From an uncultured Flavobacterium sp. (GTDB lineage Bacteria > Bacteroidota > Bacteroidia > Flavobacteriales > Flavobacteriaceae): DNA of 48,432 nucleotides. The position numbers were made by a program, and so were the translations under genes. Position 1 is the stretch's first letter; each line of letters begins with the position of its first letter. The stretch lies in NCBI RefSeq assembly GCF_946479975.1, contig NZ_CAMLIX010000007.1:1-48432 (forward strand), read 5' to 3'. This document shows positions 16,816 to 27,879 of the stretch, piece by piece. The notes beneath the pieces are model-generated. The model had not been told where the DNA came from and did no database searches. It was given only the letters and a program-made list of their open reading frames with translations.

Positions 16816-18645
16816 ATGTTAAGAATATCGGCTCTAATACTGTTTTTATTTTCTTTAAATTCCTGCAAATCACAGACACATGTTAAAAAAGAAACGCAAA
16901 TTGCTTTTATAGCCGATGCTCATTTACAGGATATTTACGCCAAATTTGAAGATAATAAATATCAAGGAATCCCCAATCCGGTAACGGGCGAATATGCCAA
17001 TATCAGAACGATGAATTCTCAATTGCATTCTACGAGAATTTTCAACGAAAACTATTTTGCCTTTTTAGAAGCTTTGAATGATATTGTAAAAAGAGGCATT
17101 AAACAAGTGGTGCTTCCAGGCGATTTCAGCGATGATGGACAACCCGTTCACGTTCGCGGCTTACGAAAAATTCTAAATGAATATTCCAATAAATACCGAC
17201 TTTCATTTTTTGTGACGACAGGGAATCATGATGTTGTAAAACCATTTGCGCAAGATGCCGTTAAAACAGATTTTTTAGGAAAAGGCGGAAAAGAGCAAAT
17301 TATCAGCAGTTCGCCAAACAATTTCAATAAAAGCAAAAGTGAACTGGAGCCAATTATTACCGCTGATATAAAAAACTGGGGGTACAAAGAAACCATTTAT
17401 GAAATGCGCGATTTTGGTTTCTTTCCAAAAAAATCCGATTTATATTGGGAAACCCCATTTTCAGACTACAATTATCAGAATTATAATTTTGAAAAAGCAC
17501 AAAAAGAATCTGCTTTAGACAAAAGAACGTATGTAATTAAAAACACCAATTTGTATCTGCCGGATGCGAGTTATTTGGTCGAACCCGTAAAAGGGATCTG
17601 GCTTTTGGCAATTGATGCTAATGCCTATGTGCCAAATGAGAAATTATCTGGTGAACCGAATAATCCGAATGATTTTTCGGGGGCAAATACAGGTTACAAT
17701 AACGTTCTAATTTATAAAAGTCATCTCATTAATTGGGTGAAAAAGGTTGCCGCGGAAGCGAAACAAAAAGGAAAAATCCTGATTGCTTTCAGTCATTATC
17801 CGATGGTTGAATTTAATGATGATGCTTCGCCTGAATTAAAACAGCTTTTTGGTGCCAATAAAATGCAGCTGCAAAGAGTTCCAAACGAAGAAGTGGCACA
17901 GCAATTTGCCGATGCTGGAATTCAAGTTCATTTTGGCGGACACATGCACATCAACGATACAGGAGTGCGAAAAACTGCAAAAGGAAATACGTTGTTTAAT
18001 ATTCAAACGCCATCGCTTGCAGCGTATATGCCGGCTTATAAAATATTGACGATTCATCCCAATTCAGATCTTGAAGTGGAGACAATAGTTGTGGGGAAAG
18101 TGGAAAAATTTAATAGTTTATTTCCTTTTTATGAAGGAGAATATGCGCATTTAAAAGAAATTAAAAGCGATAATATTTGGGATAAAGAAATCCTGAAAGC
18201 TAAAGATTATAAAGAATTTACCAATTGGCACTTAAAAGAATTAGTTCGTTTAAGGTTTCTGCCAGAAGATTTTCCAGCTGATTTCTTAAAGTCAATCGAG
18301 AAACTTTCTGGTAAAGATTTATTAGAAATAAATAAAAACACAGCAGAAATCGAGAAGGAGTTAAAAGCAAATTCTTTACTTTTTTCAGATTTTGAATCAT
18401 GGACAGGTTTTGATATGATTTTTGATTTTTACCGATTAAAAAGTGCCGATGAATTGGCTTTTTCTGAAATTGGAAATAAGAGATTAAAACAATACGAATT
18501 GATCTGCAAGGAGTTAAAAAAGTCAAATGATCCAAAACTGATTTTGTGGTCAGAAATATTTTGGAAAACTAGGAACGGCGACCCATCCGATCATTTTAAA
18601 ATTGATTTGAAAAACAACAAGATCGATAATTTATCTGTTAAATAA
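16816..18645 (+). CDS. Metallophosphoesterase lipoprotein (calcineurin-like)
   Basis: Dinuclear-metal phosphoesterase, 609 aa. A lipobox (LNSC, Cys17) points to membrane anchoring in the cell envelope. Metal-ligand motifs appear in the family order: ADAHLQD (Asp34, His36), PGDFSDDG (Asp103), TTGNHDV (Asn137-His138-Asp139), FSHYP (His327) and GGHMHIND (His376, His378). The C-terminal 200 residues, mainly helical, are an extension I do not recognise. It could be a phosphomonoesterase or phosphodiesterase. Placement between GH28 and the regulator of an inositol-oxygenase regulon makes a phosphorylated glycan such as an inositol phosphate head group a reasonable candidate; that is inference. Confidence 0.88.
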   Translation: MLRISALILFLFSLNSCKSQTHVKKETQIAFIADAHLQDIYAKFEDNKYQGIPNPVTGEYANIRTMNSQLHSTRIFNENYFAFLEALNDIVKRGIKQVVLPGDFSDDGQPVHVRGLRKILNEYSNKYRLSFFVTTGNHDVVKPFAQDAVKTDFLGKGGKEQIISSSPNNFNKSKSELEPIITADIKNWGYKETIYEMRDFGFFPKKSDLYWETPFSDYNYQNYNFEKAQKESALDKRTYVIKNTNLYLPDASYLVEPVKGIWLLAIDANAYVPNEKLSGEPNNPNDFSGANTGYNNVLIYKSHLINWVKKVAAEAKQKGKILIAFSHYPMVEFNDDASPELKQLFGANKMQLQRVPNEEVAQQFADAGIQVHFGGHMHINDTGVRKTAKGNTLFNIQTPSLAAYMPAYKILTIHPNSDLEVETIVVGKVEKFNSLFPFYEGEYAHLKEIKSDNIWDKEILKAKDYKEFTNWHLKELVRLRFLPEDFPADFLKSIEKLSGKDLLEINKNTAEIEKELKANSLLFSDFESWTGFDMIFDFYRLKSADELAFSEIGNKRLKQYELICKELKKSNDPKLILWSEIFWKTRNGDPSDHFKIDLKNNKIDNLSVK

Positions 18646-18697
18646 TTTTGATATTTATTAAATCAAAAAGATTAAATTGCGTTTATAATTTATTTAC

Positions 18698-21600
18698 ATG
18701 AGACTAAAATCCCTTATACTATTCTTGTTATTTGCCGTTTTTTATAATTCGTATTCCCAGAATATAAAATTTGCGCATTATAATGACAATAACGGATTGT
18801 CTCATAATTCGGTACGGCATATTGTACAGGATACCAAGGGTTTCATGTGGTTTGGAACCTTTTCAGGATTAAACCGTTTTGATGGGTATCAGTTCAAAAA
18901 TTACATGAGTTCTACGCCCGGAAAAAATAAATTATACAATGATGATATCACAGCTTTAGAGCTAGACGCAAAATATAATAATTTGTGGATTGGGACTCGA
19001 AAAGGATTGACACTTTTCAAAATGGATACGCATGTTTTTACTACTTTTTTCCATAAAAAGGACGATCCAAATAGTTTACCAGATGATGAAGTCAGATCGG
19101 TTTATGTAGACAAATTTGAGAGAATCTGGGTAGGTACAAAAACAAAAGGAACGTATTTGTTTTTTTTGAAAGAAAATCGTTTTGAAAAAGTAAAACTCAA
19201 AGGTTTTGAATACGTTAAAGAAATTTTTGAAGATAAAAAAGGCAATATCTGGATTGGAAGTTACGAGAAATCGGGCGTTGCCAAAATAACAATGGATGCC
19301 AAAGGAGCAATTGTGAAGATCAACAATTACACACTTTCTGTTCCTTATTCAAACATCAAAAATCCGTACCTGAATTTTATTTACGAAGACGCTAAATCGG
19401 ATGTTTTTGTTGGAACTCGTGAAGGTCTTTATAAATTAGATAAAAAAAGCAATCAGTTTGTTAATCTATACATCGAAAACAAACAAGTTCGAAGTGCTTT
19501 AGGACCTTATTTTCTTTCAGTTGCACGTGCTCCAGACGGAAAATATTGGGTAGGAACTTTGGGCGGACTTCTGGTTTGCGATCAGCTCGAAGACATTCAA
19601 AAAGGAAACTACAAATGGTATTATTCTATTTTGTCTGATGATACTTCGCTTGTCGATAATTTAATTTCATCGCTTTATTTTGATAAATCTGGCGTATTAT
19701 GGATTGGTACAGAAGATGGTTTGGACAAATATGATCCGTATGAAAATCAGTTTACTTTAAACAAAGATATTTCCAGATCTATAGGAAATCAGGCTCCGCG
19801 TATTAGAGGTTTTGCCAAAACATATGACGAAAAAATAATTGTAGCAACCTACCACAACGGACTTTATCTCTCGAACACAAAAAATTCAACTCCGTTACAC
19901 AATACAGGAAAAGACATTGCCAGCATTTATACTGAAGATGGCAAGATTTTTTACTGCGGTCTTTGGGACGGAAATGTTTTGGTTTACAATTATCTTTCAA
20001 ACTCATCTCGAGAAATTAAAGTTGGATTTGAAAAATCGCCTGTTTTTGCCTTCAATAAAATGGGCGCAAATTCCATAACTGTAGGTTCGTTTGGAGAAGG
20101 TGCGGTTATTTTAAACACAAAAACACTTCAAGTAGAAACTCCAAGCCAGCTTTTGCCAGGTTTTCAGATCAATGCTATCGAAAGAGATACAAAAAATAAT
20201 ATTTGGTTTGCTACCGAAACAGGAGTTGTAAAATACAATATTGATTCAGGAAAAATAGAAACCTTTTCGTCTCTTTTTATTAAAGAAAAAGGAGTTCCTC
20301 ATGACGAAAATGTAAGTGACGTTTTAGTTGATCAGAAAGGAAAAATATGGGCGTCAACACGTTTTGGGCTGTGTTTGTACAATCCGAAAATTAACGGATT
20401 TGAACCTGTAAAAAATCTAAAAGAGCTTTCTGGTAAATGGATTACCGATATATTATCCGATGCAAACGGAAATCTTTGGCTGAATATCAATAACAATAAT
20501 ATTGCTTTTGTTAAGTCAGATTTGAAAGACATTAGCATTTACCATGTAAATAGCGGTAACAGGTTAGACGTTTTTAGTTCAAGTGGTTTTTTTCTTTTCA
20601 ATAATTCGAATATATTTTTAGGTGGAAAAAACGGAATTATATCTTTTTCACCGCCGGCAATGAAGCGAAATAATTGGTCGCCGCTGCCTGTAATTTCAGA
20701 ATTTAAAATTCAGAACGAAGAAGTTTTTCCAGAAATGGAAATCAATGGAGAAATTCCACTTTCAACAGATTTAAATTATGGAAAAGAGATAGAATTAAGC
20801 CATAAAAACCGCAACTTTTCTCTGCAGTTTTCTGCGCCGTCTTTCGCCAATGAAAAACTGAATAAGTTTCAATACATGCTCGAGGGTTTTGATAAACATT
20901 GGGTTACAGCTAATAGCACGTCCAGAATTGTGCAGTATACCAACCTTTATCCTGGAAATTACGTTTTCAAAATCAGATCCAGCAACAGTGATGGTTATTG
21001 GAGTAAGATTGTCTCTTATAAAATAAAAATCCTGCCTCCATTTTGGCTGACGCCGATTTCGTTTCTGCTATTTTTTATGCTTTTGTTTGGAATCTTTTAT
21101 TTCATTAGAAAAGAGATCAAAAACCGTATTCGCCTGAAACAAGAATTGCTGACAGAGAAAGTAAATCGCGAACATGACATTAAATTAAATAATGAAAAAT
21201 TACGTTTTTTTACGAATATTTCGCACGAATTAAGAACGCCTTTAACGCTGATTTTAGGTCCTGCAAAACAACTTTTAGATGAAAGTACCAATGCAACTGA
21301 TTATGAAAAAAGCAGATACAATCTAATTTATCAAAACGCGAGCAGATTACTAAATCTTGTGAATCAGGTTTTGGATTTTAGAAAAGCACAGTCGGGCGAA
21401 TTAAAACTAAAAGTAACTAAAACAGATGTTTTAGCGTACTCAAAAAACATTTTTGGTTCGTTTAAGGAAATGGCTTACGACAAAAAGATCAAGCTTAATT
21501 TTATTACCGAAGATGATGAAATAAACGGCTGGCTGGATAATGATAAGTATGATAAAATTCTATACAATTTATTATCAAATGCTTTGAAGTTTACCAATAA

Positions 21601-22732
21601 AAACGGAAACGTAGATTTGTACATAAGACTGAAAGATACGGTTGAAGATATTTTGATTATCGAAGTAATCGACGACGGTATTGGTATTCCGGTAAAAAGT
21701 ATCGACAAGATTTTTAAACGTTTTTATCAGGCTTCAAACAGTAAAGCAAATAACACGGGATCGGGTATCGGCTTGTCGCTGGTAAAATCTCTAGTTGCGA
21801 TTCATAAAGGAACTATTTCTGCTGAAAGTGCACCAGGAAAAGGAAGTACGTTTAAAGTCGAAATTCCGATTGATCGTTCGTTCTACGAGCCTAAAGAAGT
21901 ATTTGAATATGCTTTGAAAAATGATAATCTGAGTATGCTTATTCCAGAAAAAGCGGCGAAGAAAATCATTCAAAACACAGATTTAAAAGAGAAAATTTTA
22001 GTAATTGAGGATAATAGTGAACTTAGAAAATATCTAGTCGATTATTTGTCTGATTATTATAAAGTCTATGACGCAGAAAATGGGGAAGAAGGATTGAGAA
22101 TCTGCAGACAAATTAAACCAATTGTTTGTGTTACAGATGTCATGATGCCTGTTATGGACGGACTAGAATTTTGCCGACAGCTTAAAAATGATGAATTTAT
22201 AAGCCATATTCCAGTTGTGATGCTTACAGCACTTTCTGAAAATATGGACAAGGTAAAAGGTTACGACACAGGTGCTGACGGATATTTGGTGAAACCTTTT
22301 GAACCGTTATTGCTAAAAACGGTCATCGAAAATATGATCAAATCGAGGTTAGAGCTGAAACAAAAATTCTCTGGCGAAGTTGAAAGCAAAATAAGTATGC
22401 TGACACATTCTCCAATTGATGAAGAATTTATGGAAAAAGTGACAAATCTAATCAATGATAATTTAGGAGAATTAGATCTTTCTACCGAATTTCTCTGCGA
22501 TAAACTAGGCGTAAGTTCTTCTAAATTGTACAGAAAGATTAAGGAGCTAACAGATTTAGCTCCAAACGAATTCATCAGAACAATTCGTTTGAAAAAATCA
22601 GCAGAATTGCTCAAAAGTAAAAAATACAATGTTTCAGAAGTGACGAATTTAGTTGGTTTTAATGATCCTTTGTATTTCAGCCGATGCTTTAAAAAACAAT
22701 TTGGCTTTCCGCCGAGTAAGCTTATTAATTAG
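18698..22732 (+). CDS. Hybrid two-component system regulator (HTCS)
   Basis: One-protein sensor and transcription activator, 1344 aa. Order: signal peptide (1-21), two seven-bladed propellers of Reg_prop repeats (WFGTFSGLNRFDGY, WIGTRKGL, WVGTKTKG, WIGTEDGLDKYD and others, about 25-700), Y_Y_Y domain (about 705-780), one transmembrane helix (about 785-803), HisKA with His843 in FTNISHELRTPL, HATPase with NLLSNALKF, DDGIGIP and GSGIGLSL (about 950-1060), a receiver with acceptor Asp1147 in CVTDVMMPVMDG, and an AraC-type HTH (about 1255-1344). The family senses a periplasmic oligosaccharide and activates its locus. The shared direct repeat before GH89, SusC1 and the inositol oxygenase is its likely binding site. 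It lies 52 bases after the phosphoesterase gene. Confidence 0.97.
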   Translation: MRLKSLILFLLFAVFYNSYSQNIKFAHYNDNNGLSHNSVRHIVQDTKGFMWFGTFSGLNRFDGYQFKNYMSSTPGKNKLYNDDITALELDAKYNNLWIGTRKGLTLFKMDTHVFTTFFHKKDDPNSLPDDEVRSVYVDKFERIWVGTKTKGTYLFFLKENRFEKVKLKGFEYVKEIFEDKKGNIWIGSYEKSGVAKITMDAKGAIVKINNYTLSVPYSNIKNPYLNFIYEDAKSDVFVGTREGLYKLDKKSNQFVNLYIENKQVRSALGPYFLSVARAPDGKYWVGTLGGLLVCDQLEDIQKGNYKWYYSILSDDTSLVDNLISSLYFDKSGVLWIGTEDGLDKYDPYENQFTLNKDISRSIGNQAPRIRGFAKTYDEKIIVATYHNGLYLSNTKNSTPLHNTGKDIASIYTEDGKIFYCGLWDGNVLVYNYLSNSSREIKVGFEKSPVFAFNKMGANSITVGSFGEGAVILNTKTLQVETPSQLLPGFQINAIERDTKNNIWFATETGVVKYNIDSGKIETFSSLFIKEKGVPHDENVSDVLVDQKGKIWASTRFGLCLYNPKINGFEPVKNLKELSGKWITDILSDANGNLWLNINNNNIAFVKSDLKDISIYHVNSGNRLDVFSSSGFFLFNNSNIFLGGKNGIISFSPPAMKRNNWSPLPVISEFKIQNEEVFPEMEINGEIPLSTDLNYGKEIELSHKNRNFSLQFSAPSFANEKLNKFQYMLEGFDKHWVTANSTSRIVQYTNLYPGNYVFKIRSSNSDGYWSKIVSYKIKILPPFWLTPISFLLFFMLLFGIFYFIRKEIKNRIRLKQELLTEKVNREHDIKLNNEKLRFFTNISHELRTPLTLILGPAKQLLDESTNATDYEKSRYNLIYQNASRLLNLVNQVLDFRKAQSGELKLKVTKTDVLAYSKNIFGSFKEMAYDKKIKLNFITEDDEINGWLDNDKYDKILYNLLSNALKFTNKNGNVDLYIRLKDTVEDILIIEVIDDGIGIPVKSIDKIFKRFYQASNSKANNTGSGIGLSLVKSLVAIHKGTISAESAPGKGSTFKVEIPIDRSFYEPKEVFEYALKNDNLSMLIPEKAAKKIIQNTDLKEKILVIEDNSELRKYLVDYLSDYYKVYDAENGEEGLRICRQIKPIVCVTDVMMPVMDGLEFCRQLKNDEFISHIPVVMLTALSENMDKVKGYDTGADGYLVKPFEPLLLKTVIENMIKSRLELKQKFSGEVESKISMLTHSPIDEEFMEKVTNLINDNLGELDLSTEFLCDKLGVSSSKLYRKIKELTDLAPNEFIRTIRLKKSAELLKSKKYNVSEVTNLVGFNDPLYFSRCFKKQFGFPPSKLIN

Positions 22733-22815
22733 TTTTTTTTGCCACAGATTAAAAGGATTTGTAGGATTTTATTTTTACCACAAATTGCACGAATTTCCAC
22801 AAATTTATTGCGATT

Positions 22816-22850
22816 AATCTTTGTCAAAGTTTTAAACTTTGACAAAGATT
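22816..22850. repeat. 17-bp perfect hairpin
   Basis: AATCTTTGTCAAAGTTT (22816-22832) is followed after one base by its exact inverted copy (22834-22850). Related words recur at 23122 (TCTTTGTCAAAGTTTAAAA), so this belongs to the mosaic repeat. Confidence 0.8.
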
Positions 22851-22860
22851 TTGCGTTTGA

Positions 22861-22919
22861 TTTGTCATTTCGACCGAAGGGAGGCTCGAGCGATAGCGAA
22901 CAGGCGAAGCAAATCACAC
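22861..22919. repeat. 59-bp repeat, copy 1
   Basis: Begins TTTGTCATTTCGACCGAAGG and ends GCAAATCACAC. It is identical to 23229-23287 except for one base (GGAGGCTCGAG against GGAGACTCGAG). It is more GC-rich than its surroundings and resembles the scattered TTTGTCATTTCGACGAAGGA repeats common in Flavobacterium genomes. Confidence 0.85.
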
Positions 22920-22933
22920 GAGGGATTCGACAA

Positions 22934-23107
22934 CGATTCAAATTTCCAATATTAAAACATAGCCCAAGGTTTCAACCTTGGGAACACAAAGAAGCTCCAT
23001 AAAGATTTAAATCTCCAATATTAAAACATAGCCCAAGGTTTCAACCTTGGGAACGTATAGAATGGAATATACATTGTGTACCCAAGGTTGAAACCTTGGG
23101 CTATGTT
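22934..23107. repeat. Direct and inverted copies of a CCCAAGG hairpin repeat
   Basis: Two direct copies of about 52 bp (22934-22985 and 23003-23054) share CCAATATTAAAACATAGCCC followed by a hairpin CCCAAGGTTTCAACCTTGGG. A third, inverted copy of the hairpin with its CTATGTT flank lies at 23081-23107, so copies 2 and 3 can also pair with each other across about 26 bases. Confidence 0.85.
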
Positions 23108-23186
23108 CAACCCTGTCGCAGTCTTTGTCAAAGTTTAAAAATTCGACAAGGATTTTTTTTACGTACAGTTTTGTCATTCTGAGGAA

Positions 23187-23360
23187 CGAAGAATCACACG
23201 CGGGATTCGACAAAGATTTTGCGATAGTTTTGTCATTTCGACCGAAGGGAGACTCGAGCGATAGCGAACAGGCGAAGCAAATCACACTAGAATTTCCGCA
23301 AAGTAGGAAGCTAGTTTTTGTCGAATCCCGTGTATGATTTCTCCTTCGTCCAAATGACAA
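23187..23360. repeat. 59-bp repeat copy 2 flanked by inverted GAATCACAC/GGGATTCGAC words
   Basis: Contains the second 59-bp copy (23229-23287). On the left is AATCACACGCGGGATTCGAC (from 23193). On the right is the inverted form TTTTTGTCGAATCCCGTG (about 23316), followed by CTCCTTCGTCCAAATGACAA, so the repeat has opposed ends. Confidence 0.65.
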
Positions 23361-23414
23361 AAAATGCCCTTTTCAAATCTTTGATAAGTAAAATTCCTAC
23401 AATATTTAAAATTA

Positions 23415-23469
23415 TCCATGTTTTTGATGTATTAATCCATTTTGAACAGTATATGTAATTCTATTTTTG
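23415..23469 (+). promoter_or_regulatory. Predicted HTCS operator and promoter before inositol oxygenase
   Basis: Direct repeat TCCATGTTT (23415) and TCCATTTT (23436), period 21 bases, then TTTG (23441-23444) and a perfect TAnnTTTG box TATTTTTG (23462-23469), again 26 bases after the second half-site begins. Thirteen bases from the first half-site onward match the SusC1 site with a single difference. The start codon follows 26 bases after the box. Confidence 0.75.
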
Positions 23470-23495
23470 TCTTGTAACTTTTAACTATAACCATT

Positions 23496-24383
23496 ATGAA
23501 AAAGCATATAGACACAGATAATCCGTTGAATAATTTAGATGAGTGGGAAGATGATTTGTTATTGCGATATCCTGATCCTTCTGAAGAAAATGAAGATGTA
23601 AAAGAAAAGCAGAAAGAAGAATTCAGAAATTATGTCGATTCTGAAAGAGTAGAAACAGTTAAAGAGTTTTACAGAATAAACCATACGTACCAAACGTATG
23701 ACTTTGTGTGCAGTAAAGAACAAGATTTTCTGCAGTTTAATAGAAAAGAAATGTCAATCTGGGAAGCTGTTGAGTTTTTAAACACGCTTGTAGACGATAG
23801 TGACCCAGATATTGACTTAGATCAAACACAGCACCTTTTGCAGACTTCAGAAGCCATTCGCGCAGACGGACACCCAGATTGGTTTGTATTGACAGGTTTT
23901 ATTCACGATTTAGGTAAGGTTTTATGTTTGTTTGGAGAGCCACAGTGGGCAGTTGTTGGAGATACATTTCCTGTTGGATGTGCATATTCTGATAAAATTG
24001 TTTATCCAGAATTCTTCAAAGAAAATCCAGATTTTACAGACGAAAGATTCAATACCAAATTTGGCGTTTACACAGAAAACTGCGGACTGGATAATGTGAA
24101 AATGAGCTGGGGTCACGACGAATATTTGTATCAGATTATGAAAGATTATTTACCAGATCCAGCTTTATACATGATTCGTTATCACTCTTTTTATTCGCAG
24201 CATAAAGAAAATGCATATTCGCATTTAATGAATGAAAAAGACATTGAAATGTTTGATTGGGTTAGAAAATTCAATCCGTATGATTTGTATACAAAAGCTC
24301 CGGTAAAACCAGATGTAAAAGCATTACTTCCTTATTATAAAGAATTAGTAGCTAAATATTTGCCAGAAAAATTGAAGTTTTAA
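23496..24383 (+). CDS. myo-inositol oxygenase (MIOX)
   Basis: Non-haem di-iron oxygenase that cleaves myo-inositol with O2 to D-glucuronate; cytoplasmic. At 295 aa it matches the length of animal and plant MIOX (about 285-310). All six iron ligands are identifiable by family spacing: His113 ([11 protein letters not shown]), His137-Asp138 (FIHDLGK), His207 (WGHDEYLY), His230 (RYHSFY) and Asp254 (MFDWVRKF). The substrate-site stretch [16 protein letters not shown] is nearly as in eukaryotes. The N-terminal 50 residues are very acidic, as in eukaryotic MIOX. It has its own promoter with the HTCS operator shared with GH89 and SusC1, tying inositol oxidation to the glycan locus. Enzymes for glucuronate breakdown are not in the window. 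Confidence 0.95.
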   Translation: MKKHIDTDNPLNNLDEWEDDLLLRYPDPSEENEDVKEKQKEEFRNYVDSERVETVKEFYRINHTYQTYDFVCSKEQDFLQFNRKEMSIWEAVEFLNTLVDDSDPDIDLDQTQHLLQTSEAIRADGHPDWFVLTGFIHDLGKVLCLFGEPQWAVVGDTFPVGCAYSDKIVYPEFFKENPDFTDERFNTKFGVYTENCGLDNVKMSWGHDEYLYQIMKDYLPDPALYMIRYHSFYSQHKENAYSHLMNEKDIEMFDWVRKFNPYDLYTKAPVKPDVKALLPYYKELVAKYLPEKLKF

Positions 24384-24392
24384 AGTTCATAC

Positions 24393-24522
24393 AAACACAT
24401 AGAAACATAGATTTTTTTTTGAGCGTAAAAGTTATTAAAAGAAAATAGTTCCCACACATAGCTATGTTTTTGAAATAAGTAAAACGCTTTTCAAACAAAG
24501 AAAAACTATGTTTCTATGTGTT
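24393..24522. repeat. CATAG inverted-repeat element, copy B
   Basis: Ends AAACACATAGAAACATAG (24393-24410) and CTATGTTTCTATGTGTT (24506-24522), central palindrome ACATAGCTATGT (24456-24467), and asymmetric GTAAAACGCTTTTC (about 24480) in the same order as copy A. It starts 9 bases after the inositol oxygenase stop codon and ends 35 bases before the GH2 start. Confidence 0.88.
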
Positions 24523-24536
24523 ACAAAAATAATTGA

Positions 24537-27698
<3,162 letters not shown>

Positions 27699-27702
27699 TT
27701 AG

Positions 27703-27879
27703 TTGATCAGTAAGCAGTTATTTTTAGTATTCAGTTTTCAGATTATTAGTATTCAGTTAATTACTGATGCAAAAGAACTGAACGATAAATACAATCAAGG
27801 CTGATTACTAAAATCCTGAAAACTGATCACTATATACAACTGAACACTTAAAAAAAACTGACCACTGAATACTAAAAAA
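27703..27879. repeat. Long inverted repeat built of CAGTTTTCAG/TATTCAGT words
   Basis: TTTTTAGTATTCAGT (27721-27735) pairs with ACTGAATACTAAAAA (27864-27878), and CAGTTTTCAG (27732) with CTGAAAACTG (27816). GTTGATCAG (27703) and CTGATCAC (27823) form a further pair. The element fills the whole gap: it begins about 5 bases after the GH2 stop and its right arm touches the start codon of the next gene at 27880. Confidence 0.75.

Larger units (their letters stand above)
22733..23495. other. Repeat-rich intergenic region between HTCS and inositol oxygenase
   Basis: 763 bases without a believable gene. It is a mosaic of several repeat types described separately, ending in the inositol oxygenase operator and promoter (23415-23469). 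The short open frames here lie in the repeats and are not supported as genes. Confidence 0.7.

Noticed and set aside
22739..23002. Open frame of 87 codons in the gap after the HTCS gene
   Set aside because: It runs through the hairpin and 59-bp repeat DNA, has no family resemblance and no plausible start context; the frame is a product of the repeats.
22934..23107. CRISPR-like array of CCCAAGG repeats
   Set aside because: Only two direct copies and one inverted copy, with no regular spacers and no cas genes; it is a hairpin repeat.
23007..23360. Open frames on both strands (117 and 70 codons) in the repeat mosaic
   Set aside because: Both encode the translated repeat words and overlap each other; no sign of a real protein.
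23496..24383. Reading the MIOX gene as a generic HD-domain phosphohydrolase
   Set aside because: The HD motif belongs to the full set of six MIOX ligands with the correct spacing, and the length matches MIOX.
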